Shown here: one piece after another, positions 35,806 through 48,390 of the stretch
Layout: each line of letters opens with the position of its first letter
Numbering within the stretch: position 1 is the stretch's first letter
Assembly (NCBI GenBank): GCA_020631735.1
Contig: CM036225.1
Location: 62,529,183-62,593,182, forward strand
Reading direction: 5' to 3'
Length of the DNA: 64,000 nt
Origin: Saccharum officinarum
Taxonomy: Eukaryota; Streptophyta; Magnoliopsida; Poales; Poaceae
Made by a program: the position numbers and the translations under genes
The notes under the pieces: generated by a model
Seen by the model: only the letters and a program-made list of their open reading frames with translations
Told to the model about the DNA's origin: nothing
Database searches by the model: none

Positions 35806-37407
35806 ATGGCTCAAGTTATGTTCAATCATGTTAATGGCAAGCCTCCATTCTTTGATGGCGTCTCTTCCTTTGATCATTGGAAAAGGAAGATGAAGCAATA
35901 CCTAGGCAATATACATGAGAAGGTTTGGGATGTGACCAAAGAAGGATACATCATTCTTGATGAGGAAAACCTCACTCCCAATGACCGCTTCAATAAACAA
36001 TGCAACACGGCGGCACTTGACACAATCTACCGTGCCATTGATGACAAAGTATTTGAGCAAATCAAGGATCTTGAAAAGGCAAATGAGCTTTGGATAAGGC
36101 TTGAAGAAATATATGAAGGCACTTCAATGGTAAAAAGTGCCAAACTATATATGCTCAAGGACAAGTTCTCCACTTTCAAGATGAAGGATGATGAATCCAT
36201 CCCGGAGATATTCTATAGGCTCCAAGTCATTGTCAATGATCTCAAGGGGCTTGGGGAGAAGGTTGAGGACAAGGACTTCTCACATAAGTTCTTGATGTGT
36301 TTACCCAAGAAGTTTGCTACCTTAAGAATAATGATCTTTAGAGAGGGATTGGACAAAGTCAAACCAACCGATGTGCTTGGAGATATCATGACCGATGCCC
36401 AATACAATGATGATGAAGATGAGGTAGAAGAGAAGAAGGAGACCAAAGTCAAGCAAGAGAAGCCCATTGCATTCAAGGCTTCATCTTCTAAGGGCAAGAG
36501 CAAGGTGGAGAGCGATGATGATGATCCATTCGATGATGAGACCATGACCCTCCTAGTGCACAAGATGGGGAGGTTCATGAAGAATAAAGGATATGGGGCA
36601 AGGAAGAGGAGAGACACTATGAAGGCAAAGATCCTTTGCTACAATTGCAATAGCCCCGATCACATAGTGGTGGATTGCCCCTATGAAGATAAGAGATTTC
36701 ATAATGGGGACTTGAAGCTCAAGAAGAATAAGAAGGATAATAAAGAGAAGGATAAGAAAGCAAAGAAGAGCTTCACATTCAATAAGAAGAAGAAGGGTGA
36801 TGGTTATATGGTCACTTGGGATAGTGACAACTCCGATAGTGATGATGATGAAAGCTCTAGTGATGATGAGAGGACCACTCGGTGATCCATTGCAAGCATC
36901 GCCCTCTCCAACAAGCCATCCATCTTCGACACTACATCGACATGTCTTATGGCCAAGCCTACCAAGGTAAAATATGATGATAGTGATGATGATTCTTGTG
37001 CTAGTGATGGTTGTAGGAGTGATGATGAGGAGGATGAGGACTACTCCAAGGATGATCTATTGAGCATAATAGATCAAATGAGCAAGGGTTACAAGAGGAC
37101 CACCAAGAAATACAAAATCTTAGAACAAGAGCTCATTGCCAAGAGCAATGAAAATGATACCTTGATGGAGGAGCTTGTAGCTCTCAAAAAGAGTAAGGAG
37201 TGCAAAGGAATTGAACAAGAGCTCAAAGCTCTTAGAAAATCCTTTGATGAGCTAGAGGCCTCTCGTGAGTGTCTAAAGGAAGACCACGAGGACCTTGAAG
37301 TTGCTCACACTAGGCTTAAGGAAGCCCACTCCACTCTACTTGAGCTCATCAAGGAAAAGAACCTCAAGTTGGAGAAGTTCATGAAGGAAGCTAAGAGGAG
37401 CAAGTGA
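35806..37407 (+). pseudogene. Copia gag
   Basis: Starts MAQVMFNHVNGKPPFFDG. The UBN2-type gag domain covers residues ~10-200 and a CCHC knuckle (CYNCNSPDHIVVDC) lies near residue 283. Lysine-rich and aspartate/serine-rich stretches follow. A TGA at 36883-36885 interrupts the frame, which resumes in phase and runs through a coiled-coil region (around ELKALRKSFDELEASRE) to 37407. Gag builds the virus-like particle. The coiled-coil extension is typical of Sirevirus gag. Confidence 0.8.
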
Positions 37408-40400
37408 TTGTCACTTGTGATATTGGACTAACATGTGATATTATTGATTATTCTTTATTTGTTGGTCCTACTAATGCTTCATGTAGCTCATCATCATCCA
37501 CCACAACCAACTCTATCTCTACTACTAGTGATTCATCACTCGTGGTTGAGAATGAGACTCTCAAGAGAGAGGTGGATGATCTCACCCGCGCATTAGGCAA
37601 TGCCTATGGTAGGGATGCCCGCTTGCTAAAATGCTTGGGTAGCCAAAGGTTCTCTCTTAACAAAGAGGGATTGGGCTATACTCCCAAGAAGGGCAAGGCG
37701 GCCTTTGCAACTCACAAGCCTAGCTTTGTGAAGAGCAATGGTCGGTTTTGCAATAAATGCAAACAAGTTTGGCACCTAGAGCATAATTGCAACAAAATGA
37801 ACAAGAACAAGAAAAATGCTAATGTACCTTACATTCCTTTTGATTCTTGTTATGTGTTTACCAAGGGTGAGAAAGGTGTGCAAGCTAAGTTTATTGGTAC
37901 ACCAATTGTGGGTCCAAAGAAGAAGGCCATTTGGGTACCAAAGAGCTTAGTTACTAACCTCCAAGGACCCAAGCAAGTATGGGTACCTAAAAGACATTAA
38001 TTTGTTTTGTAGGTAAATTACAAGGCCGGAGGAAGGCATTGGGTGCTTGATAGTGGGTGCTCTCAACATATGACCGGTGATTCAAGAATGTTCAACTCTC
38101 TCAAATCAAATGATAGTGGCATTGATAGCATCACATTTGGTGACAATAGCAACGATGATGTAAAGGCTCTTGGAAGGATTGCAATCTCAAATGATCATAG
38201 CATTTCTAATGTGCTCTTAGTTGAAAAGTTGAATTTCAATCTTCTCTCGGTTGCTCAATTGTGTGATCTTGGTTTTAAGTGCATATTTGGTGTTGATGAT
38301 GTGGAGATAGTTAGTGTTGATGGCTCCAATTTGATCTTCAAGGGTTTTAGATATGAGAATCTATACTTGGTTGATTTCAATGCTAGTGACACTCAACTTT
38401 CAACATGCTTGCTCACCAAATCAAGTATGGGTTGGTTATGGCATAGAAGACTTGGTCATGTTGGCATGAAGCAATTGAACAAGTTAGTGAAGCATGACTT
38501 AGTTAGAGGCTTGAAGGATGTCACATTTGAGAAGGATAAGCTATGTAGTGCATGTTAAGCTGGAAAGCAAGTGAGCAACACTCATCCATTGAAAAGCATC
38601 ATGAGTACTTCTAAGGTATTTGAGTTCTTGCACATGGATCTATTTGGGCCAACTACATACACAAGTATTGGTGGCAACAAATATGGCTTTATGATTGTGG
38701 ATGATTTTATTAGATATACATGGGTATTCTTTCTTGTGGACAAGAGTGATGTATTTGACATATTTAAGAAGTTTATCAAGAGAGTGCAAAATGAGTTTGA
38801 GACCACAATCAAGAAAGTAAGAAGTGACAATGGAAGTGAGTTTAGAAACATAAGAGTTGATGAGCTATGTGATGAGCTTGGAATCAAGCATCAATTCTTG
38901 GCCAAGTATACACCTCAATCAAATAGCCTAGTTGAGAGGAAGAATAAAACCTTAATTGATATGGCAAGATCAATGTTGAATGAGTACAATGTGAGTCATT
39001 CATTTTGGGCCGAAGCAATCAACACGGCTTGCTTCTATAGCAACCGCCTCTATTGCCATAAGTTCCTAGAGAAGACACCATATGAGATCTTAAATGGAAG
39101 AAAGCCCAACATTGCATACTTTCGGGTATTTGGTTGCAAATGTTATATCTTGAAGAAAGGCACTAGATTGAGAAAGTTTAAGAAGAAGTGTGATGAAGGC
39201 TTTCTACTTGGCTACTCAACTTCAAGCAAAGCTTATAGAGTTTGGAATTTGGCTAGTGGACAACTTGAAGAAGTACATGATGTTGAGTTTGATAAAACAA
39301 ATAGCTCTCAAGATGAAGAAGAAAACTTGGATGATGTGAGAGGAACTCAATTGAGTAATGCTATAAAGGGAATGGATATTGGTGACATTAGACCAAAGCA
39401 AGTGATTGATGTGGATGACAACAAAGATCAAGTGCTCCAAAGTCCAATCACTCAAGCTAGGGGTTCTCTTGTGCAAAATCAAGCTAGTACATCATCTTAA
39501 GTGCAACAAGATCAACAAGTGGCTAGTTCATCATCTCCAACTCATGATCAACATCAACATCTAAGCAATCAAGTGCAAGTGCTTCAACCAACCAACATTA
39601 CAAGAGACCATCCATTGGATTCCATCATTGGTGACATACAAAGAGGAGTTCAAACTAGATCAAGATTGTCATCTTTTTGTGCTCACTCTTCTTTTGTATC
39701 AATGGAAGAACCCAAGGATATTGATAAAGCATTGAGAGATCCGGATTGGGTAAATGCAATGCATGAAGAGCTCAACAAATTCAAGAGAAATGAAGTATGG
39801 AAACTAGTTGAGAGGCCTAAGGATCACAATGTCATTGGAACAAGATGAGTCTTTCGCAACAAGCAAGATCAAGATGGGATAGTAGTAAGGAACAAAGCAA
39901 GACTAGTGGCTCAAGGTTACACACAAATAGAGGGTCTTGACTTTGGTGAAACTTATGCCCCGGTTGCAAGATTGGAAGCAATTAGGATCTTACTTGCCTA
40001 TGCTTGTGCTCACAATATCAAGCTATATCAAATGGATGTGAAGAGTGCATTTCTCAATGGGTACATCCAAGAGGAGGTGTATGTGGAGCAACCTCCCGGT
40101 TTTGAAGATGATAAGAAACTCAATCATGTCTACAAATTGAGAAAAGCTTTGTATGGATTAAAGCAAGCACCTAGAGCATGGTATGAAAGATTAAGAGATT
40201 TCTTGCTATCCAAAGGATTTGTCATGGGCAAAGTGGATACTACTCTATTCACTAAGAAGATTGGGAAAGACTTGTTTGTGTTACAAATATATGTTGATGA
40301 TATCATATTCGGTTCAACCAATCAAGATTACTGTGATGAGTTTAGAAAAATGATGGCAAAGGAATTTGAAATGTCAATGATTGGTGAACTTAGTTTATTT

Positions 40401-41243
40401 CTTGGACTTCAAATCAAACAAATGAAGGAAGGAACATTTGTAAGCCAAACCAAATACATAAAGGATATGCTAAAGAAGTTTGGTATGAAAGAAGCAAAAG
40501 GAATCACTACTCCAATGAGCACTAGTGGAAGCTTGGATAGTGACAAGAATGGCAACATGGTTGATCAAAAACTATATAGATCAATGATTGGTAGCCTACT
40601 CTATGTGACGGCATCAAGGCCCGATGTAATGTTTAGTGTATGCATGAGTGCAAGATTTCAAGCCTCACCAAGAGAAAGTCATTTGAAGACAACAAAGAGA
40701 ATATTGAGGTACTTAAAGCATACACAAGATGTTGGATTATGGTATCCCAAAGGTGCAAGCTTTGAGCTAGTTGGATATTCGGATTCCGACTATGCCGGTG
40801 ACAAAGTGGAGAGAAAGAGCACCTCCGGGACTTGTCAATTGTTGGGAAGATCACTTGTCTCATGGTCATCCAAGAAGCAAAATAGTATTGCACTATCTAC
40901 TGCCGAGGCCGAATACATCGCCGCGGGTAGTTGTTGTGCACAAATCTTGTGGATGAAGGCAACATTGAAAGATTATGGAATCAACTTCAAGAATGTGTCA
41001 TTGCTATGTGACAATGAAAGTATCGTGAAGCTAACCAACAATCCGGTTCAACATCAAAGAACAAAGCATATTGATGTTCGTCATCATTTTATTAGAGATC
41101 ATCAACAAAAGGGTGACATTGCTATTGAGAGTGTGGGCACCGAAGATCAATTAGCTGATCTATTCACCAAGCCACTTGATGAGAAGATATTTCACAAGCT
41201 AAAGAATGAGTTAAACATACTTGACTTCTCCAACATGAGTTGA
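37404..41243 (+). pseudogene. Copia gag C-terminus and pol (PR-INT-RT-RH)
   Basis: A one-base frame change at 37404 leads to a second zinc knuckle (CNKCKQVWHLEHNC). Two in-frame stops (about 37998 and 38016) follow, then protease (WVLDSGCSQHMTG), the integrase HHCC finger, integrase core (HMDLFGP, SDNGSEF, VERKNKT), RT ([20 protein letters not shown]) and RNase H ([25 protein letters not shown]). Further stops at 38556-38558, 39498-39500 and 39846-39848 make it defective. The RT-RNase H part (39906-41243) is open. The domain order PR-INT-RT-RH defines Ty1/Copia. Confidence 0.9.
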
Positions 41244-42351
41244 TGCACCCCATATATGACATGCCTCTCCTTCGAGCTCCAAGGTACAATTGGTTGACAT
41301 GTCATACATTCTATGCTAAGGACTTGTTTAGTGCATCTAGTCATAATTTACATGTTCTAGGCTCATTCATGAAATCAAATATTTTTGAAGTTTATATGGT
41401 GCCACTATTATTTCCATGACTTGTATGATCTAGTGGTAGCATATAACTTGTTTAAGTAGCTTGTGATCCTAAGTGTTTAATCTAGAAAACTTGTCTAAAT
41501 ATTTGCTTCAACATGGTGCATGATAACCCTTCTAGTGAGGTGTGAAGAAGCTTGCCCTTGGATCAAACCGAGGCATTTTATTTATGCAAGCAATCTAGGT
41601 TGAATCACAAACTTGATCCTCACCACATAATTCAACATGATAATCTATCTAAAATTGGTTCCTTGTGGTCATTGGTGCCAAAGGGGGAGAAAATGTTGTT
41701 CACAAAGATAGATTCTAAAGGGGAGAATTGATAAAAGAAGGGGATCAACTAAAATTTTGAGCACACAAGTAGGGGGAGCAAGCTCTTAAACATGAATGTT
41801 GTATTTCCATGTGCACTTCATATGTATGATGCATAGTTATGCATTTCTTTTTCTTCGATACATTGCTTGTGTGGTGAATTACTAGTATAATTTGAATGAT
41901 GTATTGAGGTACTAGCATGAATAGGAAGTAGTTAGATTTTTCTTGCTTCATGTTTTTTAAAGTGGTACTAAAGTCTTGCTTATAATGTTGATCTCACGAG
42001 GTTTCTAGTTATGTTTGTGCTTTTCCATGTGGTATCTAACTACACAAGGTGCTAAGATGGTGTTTATCGCTACTCCGATGGTATCACGCTTCAAAGGTCT
42101 ATAATCTAAAACACTTAGCACCTATTGATAGTCAATGCTCCTATTTTTCCTATCTAAGCATTTATGCTTCCTAAATCCAAACATATAGCATACATGTAGG
42201 GGAGCCATTGCTATCAATTTGAATTCATGATCACATGTCCATAATTCTTACACATGGTAATATACTTGGACAATGTGACATGGGTTCAATTAAAATTTTA
42301 TCATAATATCTTTGTGAAAGGGTTGTCACCAATTACCAACAAGGGGGAGAT
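41244..42351 (+). other. Copia pol-to-LTR spacer and polypurine tract
   Basis: About 1.1 kb without a coding frame; no envelope-like ORF is seen. The last bases, AAGGGGGAGAT (42341-42351), are the plus-strand primer tract directly before the 3' LTR. Confidence 0.75.
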
Positions 42352-44231
42352 TGAAAGCTCTATATTTGGTGTTGGTAATTAGTGACAATGCCAAAGTACT
42401 AATCCTATGCCTAAGTTGTATATAGCATATGAGGATTAGTACATTCCAAGGTTGGTGGCAAGATGGACATGGTGATCATGATGGCCACACTTGGATTTAG
42501 ATGCGACCCTACGTGATCAAGGCAAAGGTATATGCTTAAGGGTTGTGTTTTAGTAACCAAGACACCTAGTGGGTGTGGTTACATTATAGGTTAAATAGCC
42601 ATACTATAAAGAGGGGAATGACACGGCTATTGAACTCCTAAGTGCCTCTAGGTGTGTATTTCATAACCATATGCATTTGGATAGAACTAATAATGTCTCA
42701 AAAAATGATTGTGAAAATGCTAACATACTCGCACATGACATGATCACTTGGTGGTGTTAGCACTTTTGCGATGGCGTTGGAGTTTGAGTGGTAGAGAGGG
42801 TTTGGGTCCCTTTCTCCCTCTCGCCGAGCTTGCGAGGCGGGATTCAGGCATTTTTGAGGAGTTGAAACAAGAAACGGAGGCGAACGGAGGTCACAGAAGT
42901 GACCGAACGCGATCTCTGTTTGACCGGACGCGTCCGGTCAGTGTTCAGCGTCTGCGCGTGTTTCGGTTTTTGATCGGACGCTGTGGCACGTTCGGTCACA
43001 GTCGACCGAATGCGTCCGGTCATTGAGGGAGCTTACTGGACTCCAACCGGACGCTGGCACTGTGGCGTTCGGTCAGTTCTACAACGCGTCCGGTCGCTGT
43101 TTTGTTGTGCGCTGCTCAGGCTTGACCAGCGCGTCTAGTCCGTTACGGGACCAGCGCGTCCGATCGAGCTTCGCGCGTCCGGTCGTTGCATGGAGCATGT
43201 CCAGTCGGTGGTTCACGAGCGTAGGCGTTGTATGATCGGCGCGTCCGGTCAATTGGACTAGCGCGTCCGGTCAGCGCGTCTGCAGCGTTTTCAAGTGCCT
43301 AACGGCTATATTCGAAGGGGTACGTCTATAAATACTCATTGGCCGGCTCAAGGCTCACTCTGTTGGACATTTGACATACTTGTGAGCACTTTGAGCTAAG
43401 CAACTCCCCTCCCACTCATCTCTCTTGCTTCTTTGCATATTCGAAGTGAGATTGAGTGATCCAAGTGCATATGCTTTGTGAGATTGCATCTAGTTGACAC
43501 TTGGTGGTTGATTTGCTGCGGGATTCTTGTTTCTCTTGGTGGTTGCCGCCACCTAGACAGCTTGGAGCAGCTTGGAGGCGTTGGCAAGAGTTTGTGATTG
43601 TTCTTGGCCACCTCCGGTGATTGTGAGGGGTTTATGCCTACCTCGGCGAAGCGCCAAAGGCAACGTTAGTAAATTGCTCGTGTCATTGTAACATTTTGCC
43701 ATTTGGTAGGTTCTTGTGGCGCCTTTTGAGAGGCTCGGTGTGTGACCGATTAGCCACCGAACCACGTGGTGAAGAGGAACACAATGAGGACTAGCATGCC
43801 GGCAAGCACGTGAACCTCGGGATAAATCTTGTGTTATCACTTTCATATTGTGATTGATTGATCCCGGTGTTCAGTTGTTTTGGTATTTATTGTTGATCAT
43901 ATTGGTTGACTCAATACTTCACCCCTCGGTAAAACTCTCCTAACTCAACTCCGCATTACCTTCTTAGTTACCTTTGCTAGCTAGTTAGCTTTGCTAGAGT
44001 AGCTCTTTTGTGTAGCTTGCTAGTTGTAGTTGTAGTTTCCTTCTCGGTTTGACTTGTGCGGTTGAGTGCAAATATACTAGACTTGTGAATTGGATAGGTG
44101 GCTTGCAAACACTCCATAGGCTAAGCAAAACTCGCATCTCGCTATTTGTTATATTGATAAACTTGTTTAACTTGTCTTTATAGAAATTTTTAAAATGCTA
44201 TTCATCCCCCTCTAGCCATCAAGACCTTTCA
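42352..44231 (+). repeat. Copia 3' LTR
   Basis: 1,880 bp partner of 33853-35751 with the same ends. It contains its own TATA box near 43327 and the same GACCGGACGCGTCCGGTC-type palindromes at 42920-43280, with some units lost or changed relative to the 5' copy. Confidence 0.9.
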
Positions 44232-44615
44232 GACTTCCTAAGGGGGGTCTCAAAATTTTGGGCCGCATAGGGGGGCCGTGGCCCCTGCTGGCCCCCAAGT
44301 TCCGGCTCTGGTTGCTTGCTTTTCTACCTACGCTCTCCAGATTCCACAGTGCCACTGCCAAGTGCCGCTCGCTCTAGCTCCACCAAATGATGTTTGCCCT
44401 AGCCTTTTTCGTTCCGTGCTCTAGGAATCCAGGGTGATCTTTACTTTACAGCTGGTGTTTGGTCTGATCATTGGTGTCATGGGCAGTGTATAAAGGGTAG
44501 GGCATGATTCATACGGGTGGGTTGGGTAGAGGACAAAGCCACTACAGCTCTTTCTCATCAATCAATGTGCACAACAGTAGGATCATGTGCAGGTTGGGTG
44601 GGCTGAATGAACATG

Positions 44616-44857
44616 GGGCTGTTTAGTTCGTGAAAAATTTTGGGAAACACTACTGTAGCAATTTTATTGTTATTTGACAAATATTATCCAATCATGGACT
44701 AACTAGGCTTAAAAGATTCGTCTCGTCCATTTCGTCTAAACTGTGTAATTAGTTTTATTTTTATCTATATTTAATGCTTCATATATGCATTCAAATATTC
44801 GATGTGACGAGGAATCTACTGCTCTTTTGCAAAAATTTTTGGCAACCAAACGCTGCC
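44616..44857. mobile_element. MITE, GGCCTGTTTAG family, TSD ATG
   Basis: 242 bp with ends GGGCTGTTTAGTTCG and, on the other strand, GGCAGCGTTTGGTTGCC, flanked by ATG on both sides (44613-44615, 44858-44860). The core ACTAGGCTTAAAAGATTCG recurs in relatives across the window. A PIF/Harbinger-like MITE is likely but not proven. Confidence 0.7.
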
Positions 44858-45002
44858 ATGGCCACCCACAGGCCAGGTGCAGCCTTTCACAGTCACATCC
44901 CCCTCCCTGGTCAGATCCTCTACAGCGAGTCCACTGTTGCATGTTGCAGGGAGAAATCAGCTGACCCTGGTTTAGATCGAAGAAAATTTCAACTCGATAA
45001 AT

Positions 45003-45205
45003 AGTACCATTTTCGTCTTATTTGACAAATATTGTCCAATTATGGACCAACTAGGCTCAAAAGATTCATCTCGTGATTTCCAACTAAACTGTATAATTAG
45101 TTATTTTTGTTACCTACATTTAATACTCCATGCAAACGGTTAAAAATTAATGTGATGGAAAGAGAGTGAAAAAACTTGGAACTTTGAGGCAAACTAAACA
45201 AGACG
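45003..45205. mobile_element. fragment of the GGCCTGTTTAG MITE family
   Basis: Shares the core (AACTAGGCTCAAAAGATTCA, then the TAATTAGTT and ACTCCATGCA stretches) and ends in CAAACTAAACAAG. The left terminus is missing. Confidence 0.6.
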
Positions 45206-45639
45206 CTGGTTGGTAATGGTTGGCCACAGGGGTTTTCTTCTGGGAAAACGGGAATAGCAATTACCGATGCTAGTCCGTATTGCTATTGCCTTTTCCCTGC
45301 AGAAATATGGCCCCTTGTATTTTTCTACTGCAAGAGGAGCGAGCAAGGACAGGCCAGTGCCCCAACTGTTGCTCTCAAACATGGGTTGGCACATGGAAAA
45401 GGATAAACAAATTAAGTACCCCTTTGTTTAATGGCTCCGTATCGTATGTAAACTTGTGCAACCTTGGAAACTTCCGTTTGACACCATCGATCTGAGATCC
45501 AGTGGCAGCAATGAGAATTACATTTTTTTGCAAATAACCACCCATACCAATCGGCAGGAGGAGTCCTGGACATCCCCATACCCATCGAGTAGAGAATAGC
45601 CACATTCACGAGTTTAGAACAGCCGCCGCTGCCGATTGC

Positions 45640-46100
45640 GAGTCGCCGGCCACCATCCTCGAGTAGCCGGTCACCACCCTCGAGTCGTCGCCGACCTCAC
45701 CATGGACTCCGGCTCCCGATCCCCTCCTTCGTCTCCCCCGCCCGCTCCTGACTCGCGAGTTGCCCGCAGGAGGAGTCGCCGATCCAACCGCCCGCGGAGG
45801 AGCCGCTAGTAGGAGGAGCGCTCGTGGCGAGGAGATGCCGCTGCGGGGGCATCCTGTGCACCGAGGGCGCCCTCATCGATGCGCTGCTGCGAGAGAACAT
45901 GGTGAGCGCTGTCGCGCTGGTGTCAGGTCGCTATCCCAGAACCACTGGGTCGGGGCTGCGCGCAAGATGCTCGACAAAATGGCTAGGAAGGGGGTGTCCG
46001 CCAGATGACGCGACCTACGCGACCATTGTCTCCGCGCTGTGCAAGCTTGGAAGGGTGGACGAGGCCACTGAGGTGTTGGCTGGACGCCGTGCCATTCTGG
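45640..46100 (+). pseudogene. captured pentatricopeptide-repeat gene fragment
   Basis: In the GC-rich 5' part of the MULE, two frames together give a PPR-like repeat: AARKMLDKMARKGVS in one frame and DDATYATIVSALCKLGRVD in the next, joined across a frame slip near 46000. PPR proteins bind organellar RNA; a fragment of one or two repeats has no such role alone. GC content contrasts with the AT-rich DNA from 46250 on, which supports capture from a host gene. The part before 45800 is serine/proline/arginine-rich and unassigned. Confidence 0.6.
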
Positions 46101-46695
46101 CAAGGATGGTGATCACAGAATGCACTCCAAAAAGTGGCTTAATCTGTCGATGTTCCAGTGTGTCTCTTAGTAGTTTGCCTGGAAGTTCCAGTTTGTTCAC
46201 ATTTTCTTTTTATGGGCATCTGTTGTCGAATGCTTAATCGATTGTGGTCTTTATTGATATGAAGTGAGATTGTAAATTTGATACTATGAAATAAATATGG
46301 ATGTTTGAATCTATATTGCTATGCAGCTGGTGTTCTAGTAGCAGCCAAAATTGGTTTCTGTGAAAGTGCAGGAGCGCTACTGAATCTGTAATGAATTATG
46401 TAACAAGGCAAATTCTGGAAGAAGGCCATTCATGCTCTATAATTCACTGAAAATTAGCACTAGTACAAAAAGGTGTTTACAATCAGCCAGAAGGCAATTC
46501 ATGCTCTGTACCAATGCGTGCAATGATGATTCAGCATCTGAATAATGGTGTGGTTGATCTGAAAGTGCATGGTTTCATGTTTCAACCAACAATATTCAGT
46601 AACATAGATAGTAACAGTTTAGAATGGAGGACTATGAACTTGAAATAAAAGTAAGCATTCCAAATTGTCTTAAAAGGTTACACAAACTTGAAATA

Positions 46696-47910
46696 TCAGC
46701 CAACGACATTCTTTGGGCAATTACGGGCGTCATGATCCACTAATTGCTTGTATTTTCCACACATCTGTTTTCTTGGTGCCTTCTTCTCCTTGCCCTTTTT
46801 AATTCTTTTGCATCGCCCTTTGGAGTTGATATCATTTGGTGGATGTATCTTGACTTCTTGTGGGATTTTGCCACCAAGGAATGCTTCAAACTCATCTTGT
46901 TTATTAACGGTAGCAGCCAAGAATGGCACAAGTTGTTGCCAAAAACACTTTGGAAGTGATGATTGACTCCGGTAAATGGCACAAACTTCATATCATATTG
47001 ATTAGTAGTATATGTTGAATCTACCGAAAGCACATCACCAAAAACAGAATAGTTTTTCCTGCATATGGCATCTGCCCAGAAGACACGCACAAGTTGTCCT
47101 TGTTTATCCACCTTAAACTCATAAAAGAAGGCAGGATTTACTTCCTTCTTTCACTCAAGTTGTCCCACAAACATTTGTGCATCAGCATCTTTGATTTTGC
47201 TCCTCAGGTCACGATAATAGTTCTTCAAATCCCTCAGCGTGCAACCAACATTTTCACATCCACCATCACTGACTTGGAGAAGGCGAAATGCCTGGGACAT
47301 GCCAATGCTAGCCTTATGACAGTTGAACAAAGTACTCTTTGCCCTCTCACTAACACGACGGTTGGATCTTAGCAAGTGCCTCTTATCTGGCGACACAAAA
47401 CCATGGTTGTGCTCCTCAAACATTGAAAATATTCGATACTTCTTGTCACTACCAAGCTTAACAACAATATGTGCCTCACAGACACATCGGGTTTCCACCA
47501 CATTTGATGTCTTCCTTTTTTCCCGGATTGATCACTAACATCATGTACCTTCTCCTTTCTGTACCCTTCCCTTGAGCAAAAAAACCGCTTGTAAAATATT
47601 TCCTTATTTTGCTTCTTGTGCTGACCAACACGAATAGAGAAACCAGCTTCGTGTGCATAGTCCTTGTAAAAACTCTCCACGTCTGTGAGTGTATCAAATG
47701 TCATTCCAACCATAGGCTTCGGATGTTCTTTGCAAATATCTGCTATATTAGGAGAAGAGGTTGCCCGTGGTGTGCTTGGTTCTTCAAGGTAGGCTCCAAC
47801 TCCGGCATCGACGTCCATGATGGTCATGCCGGCATTATCCATGCTGGTGGCCTCAAAGGACGCAGAATCAACGACGACTGCAGGTTCACCATCTGCGGCA
47901 TGTAGGGACG
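46696..47910 (-). pseudogene. FAR1-like MULE transposase, core deleted
   Basis: Reading leftward: an acidic N-terminus, the FAR1 DNA-binding domain (FYKDYAHEAGFSIRVG; cysteines in RFFCSREGY and CVCEAHIVV; HNHGF), then a linker and the start of the MULE transposase domain (VFGDVLSVDSTYTTNQY). The frame jumps near 46930 to a C-terminal lysine-rich segment with a CX2-like knuckle (MCGKYKQLVDHDARNCP). Most of the catalytic domain and the SWIM finger are missing. A frame slip near 47500 and a TGA at about 47151 add to the damage. Related host genes FHY3/FAR1 arose from such transposases. Confidence 0.75.
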
Positions 47911-48390
47911 TTAGCAATGATCCTACTCAAGATGAAAGTCAATACGACAGTCTTATAGGAGGGCAGAAACGAACCTGCATCGGGGCAGTGCGCAACCGTG
48001 GGCAGCATCGGGGCGGCGTTCGTGGGCAGCAACGGGGCGGCGTTCGTGGGCAGCATCTTCGAGTCCGGTGGCCGGTGAGTCATGACGAGGAGCGGCGGCG
48101 GCAGTAGAGTCAAAGAGACGCGTAGCGCATACGATACGAAGGTGGACCGGCGGCGGCTGACTTCGACAAGACTGGAGCGATTAGGGGGCTTCGATTCTAC
48201 TGGAGCATCGGGCGATTAGGGGGGTCATTTGGAAAATAAAACACAATTACTAGTGCCTGGCGGGCTGTTAAATGTAAAAAGTCCCACCTCTCTCCACAGC
48301 CTTCGGATGAGCATCATGGGGTCCAAATCATTAGTTTGCAAAGTTTGCACAAGTATGGTGGTTTGCATACGATACGGAGCCTTGTTTAAT

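Larger units (their letters stand above)
33853..44231 (+). mobile_element. complete Ty1/Copia (Sirevirus-like) element, TSD GACTT
   Basis: Both LTRs begin TGAAAGCTCT and end CCTTTCA, and GACTT flanks the element on both sides (33848-33852 and 44232-44236). Length is 10.38 kb. Internal order: primer-binding site, gag, protease, integrase, RT, RNase H, a noncoding spacer, polypurine tract. Long LTRs, long gag with two zinc knuckles, and a large pol-to-LTR spacer fit Sirevirus-type elements. The first ~370 bp of the two LTRs differ at about 24 sites by my count (~6%), so the insertion is not recent. Confidence 0.9.
31045..44310 (-). mobile_element. TTF-type hAT transposon, split by Copia, left end lost
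   Basis: The right end at 44310 begins, read on the minus strand, CAGAGCCGGAACTTGGGGG, a hAT-like terminus with C/G-runs. Transposase sequence lies at 31080-33380. Its upstream region (33381-33852) continues after the Copia insertion at 44232-44310. The left terminus and transposase C-terminus are absent, because the gypsy LTR abuts at 31044. The gypsy element probably inserted into the hAT, and the other half was lost when the 5' part of the gypsy was cut off. Confidence 0.6.
45433..48381. mobile_element. complete Mutator-like element, 9-bp TSD
   Basis: Begins GGCTCCGTATCGTATG at 45433 and ends with its reverse complement at 48381. After about 20 matching bases the inverted repeats continue with an indel. 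Flanks are TTGTTTAAT on both sides (45424-45432 and 48382-48390), an exact 9-bp duplication as Mutator superfamily elements make. It carries a FAR1-like transposase remnant and a GC-rich PPR-gene fragment, so it is both a MULE derivative and Pack-MULE-like. It cannot move itself. Confidence 0.85.
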
